This document shows positions 18,898 through 28,011 of a stretch of 64,000 nucleotides of DNA, in pieces. The stretch comes from Stigmatella aurantiaca. Lineage in GTDB: Bacteria; Myxococcota; Myxococcia; Myxococcales; Myxococcaceae. A model generated the notes under the pieces. It was not told where the DNA came from. It saw nothing but the letters and a program-made list of their open reading frames with translations, and did not search any database. The stretch is from NCBI RefSeq assembly GCF_900109545.1, contig NZ_FOAP01000001.1, positions 1,015,739 through 1,079,738 on the forward strand. Reading direction: 5' to 3'. How positions within the stretch are numbered: position 1 is the stretch's first letter; each line of letters opens with the position of its first letter. A program made the position numbers and the translations under genes.

Positions 18898-19986
18898 TCA
18901 CAGCAGGCTGGCAAGCCGGCGCACGCCCTCTTCAATCTGCGCGGGGGTGACGGCGCAGAAGGGCAGCCGCAGGAAGCGGGCGCTCGGGACGGGCTGGTCA
19001 TCGTGCGGATCCGCGTAGAAGGGGCCTCCGGGGGTGAGCACCAGCCCCTGGTCCTTGGCCCGTCCCATCAGGTTCTCCGTCCGGGCGGCCTCCGGGAGGA
19101 GGACGCTCACGAAGAAGCCGCCATCGGGGATGAAGGCCTGCGCGCCGGGCAGGTGGCGCCGCACCGCATTGCCCATGGCCTCCCAGCGCGGCCGGTACAG
19201 GGCCTTGAGCGTGTCGATGTTCGGCTGGAGCCAGCCCCGGCGGATGAACTCGGCCACGGCGGCCTGGCTCGGCAGCACGGGCGACAGCACCGTGTCCTCC
19301 GCCAGCTTCGTCACCGCCTTGATGAGCTCGGCCGGCGCCAGCATGAACCCCACGCGCAGGCCCGGGCTGAGCAGCTTGCTGAATGAGCTGAGCGTGACGA
19401 TGCGCGAGGCGTCGAGCTCCCGCAGCAGCGGGTGCTCCTCGCCCTGGAAGCGCAGCTTGCGGTAGGGGATGTCCTCCAGCACCCAGAAGCCGTACTGGTT
19501 GGCCAGCTCCACCACACGCTGGCGCTTCTGCCGCGAGAGGGTGGCGCCCGCGGGGTTCTGGAAGTCCGGCACCAGGTACAGGAACGCGGGCACGTTCTTC
19601 TTCAGCGCCGCCTCCAGGTGCTGCACGCTGATGCCGTCGCTCTCCAGCGGAATGCCCACCACGCGCGCGCCGCGCCGGCGGAACGTGGTGATGGCCCGGT
19701 CGTAGCTGGGCTGCTCGGTGAACACCACCGAGCCCGGGCGGATGAGGTGCGCGGACAGCAGGTCCTGCAGGTGCAGCGAGCCGTTGCCGATGAGCACCTC
19801 GGTCTCGCTCACGCGGTACTCCTTGGCCAGCTCCTGACGCAGCGGGAGGTATCCCTGCTGCTGCCCGTACTGGAGGACGACGGCGGTGTCGCCTTCCAGC
19901 GCCGCCGTGAAGCACTCGGCGAGCTGCCGGGTCGGAAAGGCCTCGGTCGGCGGCACACCACGCGTAAAGACGATTGTGTCGGTCAT
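18898..19986 (-). CDS. PLP-dependent class I aminotransferase, 2-aminoadipate aminotransferase-like
   Basis: The protein has 362 residues from ATG 19986; an in-frame ATG at 20100 would add an unconserved leader. The fold type I signature set is present: LQYGQQQGYLPLR, GNGSLHLQDLL, PDFQNPAG, EDIPYRKLRF, and the PLP-binding Lys in SSFSKLLSPGLRVGF. The SxSKxxxPGLRxG block and the YGxxxGxxPLR opening match the LysN/MocR catalytic group that acts on aromatic or branched amino acids or 2-aminoadipate. There is no N-terminal GntR domain, so it is an enzyme and not a MocR regulator. Substrate is not resolved. Confidence 0.88.
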   Translation of the reverse strand: MTDTIVFTRGVPPTEAFPTRQLAECFTAALEGDTAVVLQYGQQQGYLPLRQELAKEYRVSETEVLIGNGSLHLQDLLSAHLIRPGSVVFTEQPSYDRAITTFRRRGARVVGIPLESDGISVQHLEAALKKNVPAFLYLVPDFQNPAGATLSRQKRQRVVELANQYGFWVLEDIPYRKLRFQGEEHPLLRELDASRIVTLSSFSKLLSPGLRVGFMLAPAELIKAVTKLAEDTVLSPVLPSQAAVAEFIRRGWLQPNIDTLKALYRPRWEAMGNAVRRHLPGAQAFIPDGGFFVSVLLPEAARTENLMGRAKDQGLVLTPGGPFYADPHDDQPVPSARFLRLPFCAVTPAQIEEGVRRLASLL

Positions 19987-20141
19987 GAATGCGGTCGCGG
20001 TCAGGGGACGCGAACGAAGGCCCGCGTCCAGGACACCGAGTGTAATGGTGCCCTCCTGACGCGTCGAGTCTTCGATGCCACGGCGTGTCATGCCCACCAC
20101 ACGCCGCGGCCCCGGTTTTCAAAAGCGGTCGCTCTTGCTGT

Positions 20142-21371
20142 TCAAATGGTCGGCACGTCCTGCGCGAAGCCCTCGTTGATGAGCCGGTCCCGGAGCGAGT
20201 TGGAGATCACCTGCCCCTGGGTCTGGTTCGGCACGTTCTGGTAGGTGACGTCGATCTTGTCGTACTTGCGCTTGGCGCCGGGCGCCGTCGCGGAGGGCGT
20301 GAAGGCCTCGGCCGGGGCGCTGGGATCGTACCCGCGGCCCGGGCCAATGTTCTGGTTGATCTTGGTGTTGACGCTGCCCGCGTAGCGGTAGCTGCCAATC
20401 AGTCCGAGGCGGCTGTCGGGCTGGGTCATGTCGAGCCGGTTCTGGTGCGTGGCGGCGTCCTTGCCCGGGTTGAAGAGGTTCTGGTTCTGCGTGGTGTTCA
20501 GCAGGTGGTGGGAGTCGCGGTGGAAGGCGCTCGCCGGGTGGGAGGCGTCGTGGTCCACGCGCGTCGTGGTGCGGTTGCCGGTGGGGTCCGCGTCCTTGTA
20601 CTTCTGCCGGGAGCCGTAGGTCAGGCTGTGCGCCTTGTGGGCCCGGTCATCCGGGATGGCGACCGTGACGCCTTCCTTGTAGGCGTCGGTCTTGGCGTCC
20701 GCGGCCTGCCCCGGCAGCCGGTTGCGCTTGTTGAGCGACTCGCCCGAGGGCACGTGGTCCCGGTTGGTGTTCCAGTCCGCCGGCGTCCCGGACACGTGCT
20801 TCAGCTCCGAGGAGGGATCATTCGGCCGCACCCGGAGGTTCTTCTCGTAGGGGCCCACGTCCCCGGGGCGCACCGGCTCGCTGGTGCTGTTGCGGTCCGG
20901 GCGCGAGCGGTCCACCAGCGTGCCGTTGTCCAGGGACTGCTTCAGGGCCGCGTTCTGCTGGGGATCCAAGGGGGCGCCCTTGTTGCCGGGCTTCGTCTTG
21001 TCGAACTCGAAGAACTGGCCGGACTGCTTGTCATAGGCGTAGTTCTTCCCCGTGGCCGGGTCCCACGCCTTGTTGCTGCCCGTGCGCTTGCCGCCGTTCT
21101 TCAGCGTGGCGAACTGCGCGGCGTCCATCTCGAAGTAGTCGTTCTTGTGCTGCTTGCGCGTGTCCGGCGAGTCCAGGGTCTGCTGGTGGAACTTGTGGCG
21201 CTCGTCCAGGCGCACCTGCACCCGCGGCGGCGTGTTCGGGGCCGCGGGGGTGAGGTTGGGGACCTGCGCGCCCTGGGAGGTGCGCTGCCGCTTGGGGGCG
21301 GGGCCCTGCGAAGAGGGGGACAGAGAGGGCGAGAAGGACGGCTTGCTGGAGAGACCCTTGAGGCGGCCCAT
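20142..21371 (-). CDS. unrecognised basic, polar protein
   Basis: The protein has 409 residues from ATG 21371, with AGGAG about 8 bases upstream. There is no signal peptide or membrane segment. It opens with a Ser/Pro/Lys-rich stretch (residues 1-60). It then runs as a very hydrophilic protein rich in Asn, Asp, Lys and Arg with few hydrophobic cores. A conspicuous stretch near residues 280-330 is His/Asn/Asp-rich (HRDSHHLLN, QNQNLFNPGKD). It is followed by RLGLIGSYRYAGSVNTKIN. I do not recognise the family. A toxin-like or secreted effector nature is possible but unsupported. Upstream lies 226 bp shared with the divergent DUF3817 gene. Confidence 0.65.
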   Translation of the reverse strand: MGRLKGLSSKPSFSPSLSPSSQGPAPKRQRTSQGAQVPNLTPAAPNTPPRVQVRLDERHKFHQQTLDSPDTRKQHKNDYFEMDAAQFATLKNGGKRTGSNKAWDPATGKNYAYDKQSGQFFEFDKTKPGNKGAPLDPQQNAALKQSLDNGTLVDRSRPDRNSTSEPVRPGDVGPYEKNLRVRPNDPSSELKHVSGTPADWNTNRDHVPSGESLNKRNRLPGQAADAKTDAYKEGVTVAIPDDRAHKAHSLTYGSRQKYKDADPTGNRTTTRVDHDASHPASAFHRDSHHLLNTTQNQNLFNPGKDAATHQNRLDMTQPDSRLGLIGSYRYAGSVNTKINQNIGPGRGYDPSAPAEAFTPSATAPGAKRKYDKIDVTYQNVPNQTQGQVISNSLRDRLINEGFAQDVPTI

Positions 21372-21597
21372 GGCGGTGCTCCTACGGAGGAAGGAGAGGT
21401 GCGGCGATGACACCCCTTTGTGCACCTGCCGTACCAGGCCGCGCGCCGTCCGCGCCCAAGGGTTGCCCCTGGAATGACGGGGGGTTACGCAGGGGGCACC
21501 CTGGCTGGACTGGTGACAGGCGTCCCTGCGTGGTGACGGCTGTCACCAGCCGGGAGCCATGGACCTGGGCGCTCAAGGATGAGAGACAGGGGAGGCC

Positions 21598-21909
21598 ATG
21601 CTGATGACCCCCCTGGGACGTTTCCGCGCCGTGGCCCTGGCCGAGGGCCTTTCCTTCATCGTGCTGCTGTTCATCGCGATGCCCCTGAAGTACCTCGCCG
21701 GGATGCCGCTGGCCGTGAAGGTGACGGGCATGCTGCATGGCGTGCTCTTCGTGCTGTACCTCCTGTCCCTGGTGGAGGCCGGCATCACCTACCGGTGGCC
21801 GCCGTTCCGGTGGGTGGGCGCGCTCGGGGCCTCGCTGGTCCCCTTCGGCGTCTTCGTGCTGGATGCGCGGCTGCGCCAGGAGACGCCCACCGCCGGGCAG
21901 GACTCCTGA
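21598..21909 (+). CDS. DUF3817 family small membrane protein
   Basis: The 103-residue protein has three hydrophobic helices. It has the typical DUF3817 opening (RFRAVALAEGLSFIVLLFIAMPLKY), then VKVTGMLHGVLFVLYLLSLV and WVGALGASLVPFGVFVLD. The His in MLHG and the PF..F in the last helix are family features. It is an inner-membrane protein of unknown function. It converges on the LysR gene, stopping 10 bases before that gene's stop. Confidence 0.88.
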   Translation: MLMTPLGRFRAVALAEGLSFIVLLFIAMPLKYLAGMPLAVKVTGMLHGVLFVLYLLSLVEAGITYRWPPFRWVGALGASLVPFGVFVLDARLRQETPTAGQDS

Positions 21910-21919
21910 GCCCACGCCT

Positions 21920-22816
21920 TCACCGTTTGGGCGGGGGGCGGGTGGCCCGCTCCAGCTCCGACGCGAAGAGTTCGCAGACCTGTCGCACCCGCGGGATGTC
22001 GAGCGCGGATCGGGCGCACACCAGGTAGTACGAGCGGTTGAGGAGCGGTCCCAGCTCGATGGGCAGGGGGATGAGGGACGTGGGCGGGGCGTGCGGGGAG
22101 TACAGCCGGGGGAGCGGCAGGGCCCCGAGGCCCGCCTTCGCCGCCTCGAGGAGCACCAGGAGGCTGTCGGAGGTGAACACCGGGGTGAACCCGGGGACGA
22201 GCTTCGCGAGCTGGGGGTGGGGGTACAGGGAGTCGAGCGGGGGCGCCCAGGAGAGCCAGGGCAGCTCGCTCAGGCGGGGCTTGCGCGGCAGCTTCGCGGC
22301 GAGCGCCTTCGAGACGAAGACGGCGCTCTCCAGGGTGAAGGCCTTCACCACCTTCAGCCCCTCTGGCTCCGGCTCCTTGGTGCGCAGCGCGAGGTCCGCC
22401 TCGCCCCGGTGGAGATCCAGGTACTGGGTGCTGGCGAGCACCTCCAGGCGCAGGCCCGGGTGCTGTCCGGCGAGCCAGGCCGCGAAGGGCACCAGGAAGG
22501 CCACGCTCACGTAAGGGGGCGCCGTGATGCGGACGAGCCCCCCGGGGGCGCCCTCGGAGGACTCCGCCGCCCGGCTCACCTCGCCGGCCCACTCCGCCAT
22601 CCGCCGCGCCGGCAGGAGCAGCCGCTCGCCCGCGCCCGTCAGCGTGGCGCCCTCGGCGCTGCGCCGGAAGAGCGTCATGCCCAGCGTGTACTCCAGCGCC
22701 GCCAGGCGGCGGCTCACCGTGGGCTGGCCGATGCGCAGCTTGCGCGCCGCCTGGCTCAGGCTTCCCGTCTCCGCCACGGCCAGGAACAGCCGCACGTCTT
22801 CCCAGGGGATATCCAT
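21920..22816 (-). CDS. LysR-family transcriptional regulator
   Basis: The protein has 298 residues from ATG 22816 (family start MDIPWEDVRLFLAVAETGS); an in-frame upstream ATG would add 19 unconserved residues. The helix-turn-helix is LSQAARKLRIGQPTVSRRLAALE. The effector domain follows the periplasmic-binding-like pattern (GGLVRITAPPYVSVAFLVPF, LEAAKAGLGALPLP). It belongs to the group with LF RRSAEGATLTGAG. It is divergent from the metallo-lactamase lipoprotein gene 101 bases away and most likely regulates it. Confidence 0.92.
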   Translation of the reverse strand: MDIPWEDVRLFLAVAETGSLSQAARKLRIGQPTVSRRLAALEYTLGMTLFRRSAEGATLTGAGERLLLPARRMAEWAGEVSRAAESSEGAPGGLVRITAPPYVSVAFLVPFAAWLAGQHPGLRLEVLASTQYLDLHRGEADLALRTKEPEPEGLKVVKAFTLESAVFVSKALAAKLPRKPRLSELPWLSWAPPLDSLYPHPQLAKLVPGFTPVFTSDSLLVLLEAAKAGLGALPLPRLYSPHAPPTSLIPLPIELGPLLNRSYYLVCARSALDIPRVRQVCELFASELERATRPPPKR

Positions 22817-22917
22817 GGATGCATAGGGCCATGCCGAGACAGCGGATTCCAATCCAATTTTGAATGGGTACAAAGGCCCTGTTCCCCGCTGCTCCTTCTC
22901 ACCCCGAGGCCGTTCTC

Positions 22918-23835
22918 ATGCGAAAGCTCCTGTCCCTCTGCGTTGGCGTGCTCCTGTTCACCGGCTGCGCCACGGGCTCCCACGACACCCAGAAGTCTTC
23001 CCTCGGCGTTCCGCGGCCGTTCTCGGCCCTGGAGGCCGTCATTGATTCGCCCGGCACGGTGACGGTGGAGACCATTGCCTCCAGCGACTGGGAGGCGGAC
23101 CGTGGGGGGCTCATCAACCTGCAACACCCCCGCGCCCAGGCCGCGGGGCTGACCCCGGGCCAAGAGCCCGTTCAGGTCTACTTCCACGTGCTGAAGCACC
23201 CCACGCAGGGCACCTTCCTCATCGAGACGGGCGTCGAGCGGGCCATGCGCGACGCGCCCACGCAGGCGGCCTTCGGCGCGATGGCGGACTCCCTGAAGGG
23301 CATGAAGTTCAACATGCCCCTGGGCGACTGGCTGGCCCAGCAGAAGGAGGCCCCCCGGGCCGTGTTCCTCACGCACCTGCACTTCGATCACATCTCGGGC
23401 ATGGCGGACGTGCCCGCGAAGACCGCCATCTACACGGGCCCCGGGGAGCTGGCCTCCAGCGAGCATGCCGATGCGGTGATTCGTGAGGGCACGCAGCGGG
23501 CGCTCCAGGGCAAGGACCCCATCCGCGAGTGGGCCTATGAGGCCGACGCGGCCGGGCGCTTCGCCGGGGTGGTGGACGTCTTCGGCGATGGCTCGGTCTG
23601 GGCGCTCTGGGTCCCTGGCCACACGCCGGGCAGCACCGCCTACCTCGTGCGCACCCCGCAGGGCCCCGTGCTGTTCACCGGAGATGCCTGCCACACGCGC
23701 TGGGGCTGGGAGCACGACGTCGAGCCGGGCACCTTCTCGGAGGACATCGCCCGGAGCGCCGGCAGCCTCGCGCAGCTGCGCCGGCTCGCGGCGGAGCACC
23801 CGGCCATGGACGTGCGCTTCGGCCACCAGCGGTAG
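22918..23835 (+). CDS. metallo-beta-lactamase-fold lipoprotein, lactonase-like
   Basis: The protein has 305 residues from ATG 22918 with GAGG upstream. Its lipobox is LFTGC (Cys17), so it is an exported lipoprotein. The metal site is complete: THLHFDH (HxHxDH), PGHTPGS, TGDACH (Asp) and a final His in RFGHQR. The HLHFDH form, and the loop before it (MPLGDWLAQ), resemble the AttM/AiiA group of N-acyl-homoserine lactonases and other lactone hydrolases. Function as a lactonase is inferred; it would act in the envelope rather than the cytoplasm. The divergent LysR is the likely regulator. Confidence 0.85.
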   Translation: MRKLLSLCVGVLLFTGCATGSHDTQKSSLGVPRPFSALEAVIDSPGTVTVETIASSDWEADRGGLINLQHPRAQAAGLTPGQEPVQVYFHVLKHPTQGTFLIETGVERAMRDAPTQAAFGAMADSLKGMKFNMPLGDWLAQQKEAPRAVFLTHLHFDHISGMADVPAKTAIYTGPGELASSEHADAVIREGTQRALQGKDPIREWAYEADAAGRFAGVVDVFGDGSVWALWVPGHTPGSTAYLVRTPQGPVLFTGDACHTRWGWEHDVEPGTFSEDIARSAGSLAQLRRLAAEHPAMDVRFGHQR

Positions 23836-23842
23836 CCCCCGT

Positions 23843-26800
23843 TCACGGCAGGGCGGCATCCCCCCAGCGCTGGCGGACGAGCTCCAGGACGCGGGCATTC
23901 TCCGGCACCTGGCTCAGGAAGCGCTCGCGGCCGGCCGCATCGGAGATGCCCTGGAGACGGGAGCGCAGGTAGGCCAGGGCCTGGTGCAGGGCCTGTTCTC
24001 CGGCGGCGGTGTCGCCCTGGGCGAAGCACGCGTCGGCGAGGAGCTGGAGTGGCCCCACACCGGCCACGCCCTCGCCCCCCATGACGGCGGCGTGGCGCCG
24101 CGCGTTTTCCGCCTCGAGCCGGGCCTCCGCCACGTGCCCCTGGCGCCACAAGAGGGCCGCCAGGCTCCAGCGTGCCAGGGCCCGGAAGGGCCGGAAGGGC
24201 TCCAGCACGTCACAAGCCTTGCGCGCCTGCTCCAGGGCCTCGTCCTTCTGTCCCTCCCCGGCGGCCACGCGCGCCAGCACCAGGTACGCCGAGCCGAGGT
24301 GGACCCGGTTGAGCGAGGGGGGCTCCACCCACTCGCGCACCAGCTCCCGTGCTTCCCGCAGGTGGGCGGGCTCGGGACTGGCCGACAGCACGAGCGCCAG
24401 GGTGTGCCGGGCATGGGTGATGGGGAAGGGCTGGCCCACGCGCAGCGCCAGGGCCATGCCCCGGCGGGCGCGCTCCTGCGCGCTTTCCGGGTTGCCGAGT
24501 TTCAGCAGTGCATGCGCCGACCAGGTGAAGGCCGCCACCTCGTCCCGCTCCGCGCCGGCGTCCTGCAAGGAGGACTCGGCCTGCTCGGACCAGGCCAGGG
24601 CCTTCTGCGGCTCTCCCAGGAGGTAGAGATCCCGGAAGCAGTACACGATGTTCCTCCAGCCCCGCACGACGCTGTCCCGGGCGAGGATGTCCCGCCCTTG
24701 CGCCTCCAGGTGGTCGAAGCAGGCCTGGGCCTCCTGGCGGTCCCCGAAATAGGCGACCATGCTGCCCATGAAGCAGACCGCCAGGAAGTAGTCGCTCCGG
24801 GCCTCGGGCTCCGGGGCCGTCTCCAGCAGCAGGCGGTGGAGGCCGAGCAGGTACTCCCGCTGCCCGAGCTGGGCGCAGCCCAGGCTCAGGCCGCTGATGA
24901 GCTTGCTCCAGGCGGCGCTGCCCTGCTGGAGATGGGGCAGCACGGCCTTGCCCGCCTCGGTCATGGTGATGAAGTCATCCATCCAGAAGGCCGCGGTGGC
25001 CTGCAGCGCGCGCAGCCGGAGCCCCGCTTCTCCGTCGGGCTCCAGCGCCCAGGCCGCCTCCATGCACCGCTGCATGCCTTGCATGTCGTGCCGGTCGAAG
25101 AGGTGCTCGGCGGCCAGGCTGTAGAAGTGGATGGCGCGCGCGGGCCACTGACCGGACCGGAAGTGCCCGGCGAGGACCTGGGGATCATTCTCGCCGGCCT
25201 GCTCCAGCCACAGCCCCGCCCGCCGGTGGCCCGTGGGCTTGTCCCCGCTGGGCACCAGCTCGTAGGCCGCGTCCCGCACGAGGGCATGGCGGAAGCGGTA
25301 TTCGCGCTCCCCCGGGAAGCGGCTCGTGGGATGGGCCTCCACCAGCTCCAGCTCCACGAGCTGCTGGAGCCAGCGCTCCAGGGAGGTTCCGGCGGACTCC
25401 TCGCCCAGCAGGGCCCGCACGCCCCCCGTCCAGAAGAGGCGGCCCAGGAAGCTGGCCGCCAGCAGCACCTGCCGGGCCTGGGGCTCCAGCCGCCCCAGCC
25501 GCGCCTGGAGCATGGCCAGCACCGTCCGGGGAACATCCGTGCCCTGGCCCTCGGCCTCCCCGCGGATCAGCTCCTCCAGGTACAAGGGGTTGCCGGAGGC
25601 CTGTTCCACCAGCCGGTCCACAAGCGCCCCGGGTGCCTTCGTCCCCAGGACTTCCCGGGCCAGCCGCGCCGCCGCCCGGGCGTTCAGCCCGTGCAGGGGC
25701 AGCTCCCGCATGCGGGGCGCCCCCAGCTCCGGCAGCGCCTGCTCCACCCCGGGCCGGGCCAGCGCCAGGACCATGAAGGGCTGATCCTTCAAGTCCCGCA
25801 GGGCCTCGTCCACCAGCCGCGCGGTGAGCGTATCCCCCCAGTGCAGATCCTCCAGGACGAGCAACACGGGGTGGTGGGCGCACTCGGCCCGCAGGAAGGC
25901 CCCCAGCGCCCGGCTCACCTGGGCGCTCATCTGCTGGGGGTTGCCGCGCACGGCCTGGAGCCGGGGGACCGCTTCGTCCGGGAAGGGGGTGCCGCACAGC
26001 TCGCCGAGAAACGCGGTGGTCTCCAGGGCCGCCTCGGGGGGCAGGTGCCGCGCGAGCCGGTGCTGGAGCCGCTCCCGGCGGAGCTCCAGCGGCTCGAGGC
26101 CCGTCAGTCCGCACAGCTGGCACAGGGCCTGGCCCAGCAGCCCCTGGGCCGAGCCGGCGCGCATGGGGTCTCCCCGGCCCAGCAGCACCTGCACCGGCCG
26201 CTGTTCGCGCTCCAGCCGGCGCATGAACTCGTGGCGGAGGCGGGACTTGCCCATGCCCGCAGGGCCCTTCACCAGCACCGCCTGCGCGGAGGACTCGCGC
26301 ACGCAGGTGTGGAAGAGCAGCTCCAGCTGGGCCAGCTCCTGCTCCCGGCCCACGCAGGGCGTGGGCTTGCCCAGCAGGGGGCGGGAGTCATCCACGCCCA
26401 GCGGGGCCCCCTGCAGCAGGAACAGCCCCGAGGGGGAGCGGGTGCAGGGGAAGCGGGTTCCCAGCAGCCCCTCGGTGACGTCGTCCATCACCACGGGCGC
26501 GGGGCCTCCCGCGGGCAGCTGCTCGAGGCGCTGCAGCAGCTGGCCGGCCCGGTCCATGGCCTCGCCCACCGTCCCTCGGCCCTCCCGCCGGCCCTGGCCC
26601 GTGGTGAGCACCACGGCGGTGCCGGGAACGTGCTCCTGGATGAGCAGCGCGCAGCGGGCCGCGAGGACCGCTGAGTCCGTGGCGGACCCATGCAGGGCCA
26701 CCAGGGTGAGGGCCAGGGAGCCATCGGCCATGGGCTCCACCTGGCCGCCATGGGGAGACAACCAGGTGCGCAGCTGGCCGTGCAGCGTGTGCCAGGGATG

Positions 26801-27814
26801 GCCGTGCTCCCCGGCGGGTGGGGGGGGCGTGCGGGAGGTGGCCAACAGCACGCTGACGAGCTGCTGCTCGGCCTGAACCAGTCCCGGCAGCGGGCTCTCC
26901 GCGACGGAGGGCGCGGAGGGGCCCGCCGCGCCGGGCAGGGGCAGGGCCTCCAGGGCCGCCACCAGGCGGGAGGCATCCGGGAGCCGGTGCGCGGGGTCCT
27001 TCGCCAGCGTCCGGCGGAGCAGCTCCTCCAGGGCCTCGGGCAGCTCGGGCCGCAGCGAGCGCAGCGGCTCCGGCTCGGTGAAGAGAATCTTGGCCAGGAC
27101 GGCGACGAGGTGGGGCGCGGCGAAGGGACGGCTGCCCGTCAGACACTCGTAGAGCACGCAGCCCAGGGAGAAGATGTCGGCGCTGGGCGTCAGCCCGGCG
27201 CGGTGCGAGACCTGCTCGGGGGCCATGTAGCCCGGAGTCCCGAGGATGGTCTGGCTGGCGGTGAGCGACACCGAGGGTGCCAGGGAGCGCGCCAGACCGA
27301 AGTCCAGCAGCACGGCGTCTCCGGGCTGGCCCTGGCGAAGGAAGAGGTTCGAGGGCTTGAGGTCCCGGTGGATGATGCCGCGCCCGTGCGCCACGGCGAG
27401 CGCCTGGGCCACGCGGTGCAGCAGCGCCAGCGTCTCCTGGAGGCTCAAAGGCTGGCGCACGAGCCGCTGGGCCAGGTCCTCGCCCTCCAGCCACTGCATG
27501 GCCAGGAAGGGGCGGCCGTCCTCGGCCTGGCCGTGGGCCACGTACGTGACGATGCCGGGGTGCTCGAGGCCGGCCAGCATGGAGGCCTCGCGGGCAAAGC
27601 GTTGCAAGGCCTCTGGGCTCTCGGCGCGCAGGAGTTTGAGCGCCACCTGTTGCCCGGTCGTGACGTCCTCGGCGCGGTAGACTTCGCCCATGCCACCTTG
27701 TCCCACCAGGGACCGGAGCGTGAAGCGCTGGGCGATGCGGGCGGCAGAGGGCAGGGCGGAGACTTCGGGCCCTGGAAGCCGGGCCCCGCCAGGCCGGCTG
27801 GAGATGCTGTCCAT
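23843..27814 (-). CDS. giant Ser/Thr kinase with cyclase-like domain, AAA ATPase and TPR-like tail
   Basis: The 1323-residue cytoplasmic protein has a PknB-type kinase at residues 30-290: GQGGMGEVY, VALKLL, HRDLKPSN, DFG and GTPGYMAPEQ. Residues 315-475 resemble a degenerate class III nucleotide cyclase domain (QQLVSVLLA, GGQVEPMADGSLALTL, GEAMDRAGQLLQ). An STAND-like ATPase follows from about 488, with Walker A GPAGMGKS and Walker B LLVLEDLHWGD. The last 500 residues are TPR-like helical repeats. This is the PknK/cyclase-ATPase-TPR architecture common in myxobacteria. It probably senses a ligand through the TPR part. Its stop lies 8 bases from the convergent metallo-lactamase gene. Confidence 0.92.
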   Translation of the reverse strand: MDSISSRPGGARLPGPEVSALPSAARIAQRFTLRSLVGQGGMGEVYRAEDVTTGQQVALKLLRAESPEALQRFAREASMLAGLEHPGIVTYVAHGQAEDGRPFLAMQWLEGEDLAQRLVRQPLSLQETLALLHRVAQALAVAHGRGIIHRDLKPSNLFLRQGQPGDAVLLDFGLARSLAPSVSLTASQTILGTPGYMAPEQVSHRAGLTPSADIFSLGCVLYECLTGSRPFAAPHLVAVLAKILFTEPEPLRSLRPELPEALEELLRRTLAKDPAHRLPDASRLVAALEALPLPGAAGPSAPSVAESPLPGLVQAEQQLVSVLLATSRTPPPPAGEHGHPWHTLHGQLRTWLSPHGGQVEPMADGSLALTLVALHGSATDSAVLAARCALLIQEHVPGTAVVLTTGQGRREGRGTVGEAMDRAGQLLQRLEQLPAGGPAPVVMDDVTEGLLGTRFPCTRSPSGLFLLQGAPLGVDDSRPLLGKPTPCVGREQELAQLELLFHTCVRESSAQAVLVKGPAGMGKSRLRHEFMRRLEREQRPVQVLLGRGDPMRAGSAQGLLGQALCQLCGLTGLEPLELRRERLQHRLARHLPPEAALETTAFLGELCGTPFPDEAVPRLQAVRGNPQQMSAQVSRALGAFLRAECAHHPVLLVLEDLHWGDTLTARLVDEALRDLKDQPFMVLALARPGVEQALPELGAPRMRELPLHGLNARAAARLAREVLGTKAPGALVDRLVEQASGNPLYLEELIRGEAEGQGTDVPRTVLAMLQARLGRLEPQARQVLLAASFLGRLFWTGGVRALLGEESAGTSLERWLQQLVELELVEAHPTSRFPGEREYRFRHALVRDAAYELVPSGDKPTGHRRAGLWLEQAGENDPQVLAGHFRSGQWPARAIHFYSLAAEHLFDRHDMQGMQRCMEAAWALEPDGEAGLRLRALQATAAFWMDDFITMTEAGKAVLPHLQQGSAAWSKLISGLSLGCAQLGQREYLLGLHRLLLETAPEPEARSDYFLAVCFMGSMVAYFGDRQEAQACFDHLEAQGRDILARDSVVRGWRNIVYCFRDLYLLGEPQKALAWSEQAESSLQDAGAERDEVAAFTWSAHALLKLGNPESAQERARRGMALALRVGQPFPITHARHTLALVLSASPEPAHLREARELVREWVEPPSLNRVHLGSAYLVLARVAAGEGQKDEALEQARKACDVLEPFRPFRALARWSLAALLWRQGHVAEARLEAENARRHAAVMGGEGVAGVGPLQLLADACFAQGDTAAGEQALHQALAYLRSRLQGISDAAGRERFLSQVPENARVLELVRQRWGDAALP

Positions 27815-27959
27815 AGGGCCGCCAATCTACCGGCTTGCCGCCGGACAAGGGCCGTCTTGCGTGTCACAGCCACGCGACAGCGTGCTCCCGCCACGCGGGA
27901 AGGAGGCCAAGACGCGCCTCGTTCGCCTGCTTCCCTCGGAGCCAAGGGCCTCCCAGGGC

Positions 27960-27975
27960 TGGCACGGCGGGTGCT
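27960..27975 (+). promoter_or_regulatory. candidate sigma-54 (-24/-12) promoter
   Basis: The bases TGGCACGGCGGGTGCT match the sigma-54 consensus TGGCACG-N4-TTGCW at every fixed position but one. The invariant GG (27961-27962) and GC (27973-27974) are exactly 12 bases apart. Transcription would start near 27986, leaving a leader of about 26 bases before ATG 28012 of the sigma factor gene. No other site of this quality was noticed in the window. Confidence 0.6.
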
Positions 27976-28011
27976 GAAGGGGCCAGCACACCTTCGACGG
28001 CTCACGCAGAC

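Noticed and set aside
23483..26674. 1063-codon plus-strand frame across the kinase gene
   Set aside because: It is the antisense of the kinase and metallo-lactamase genes and has no recognisable family.
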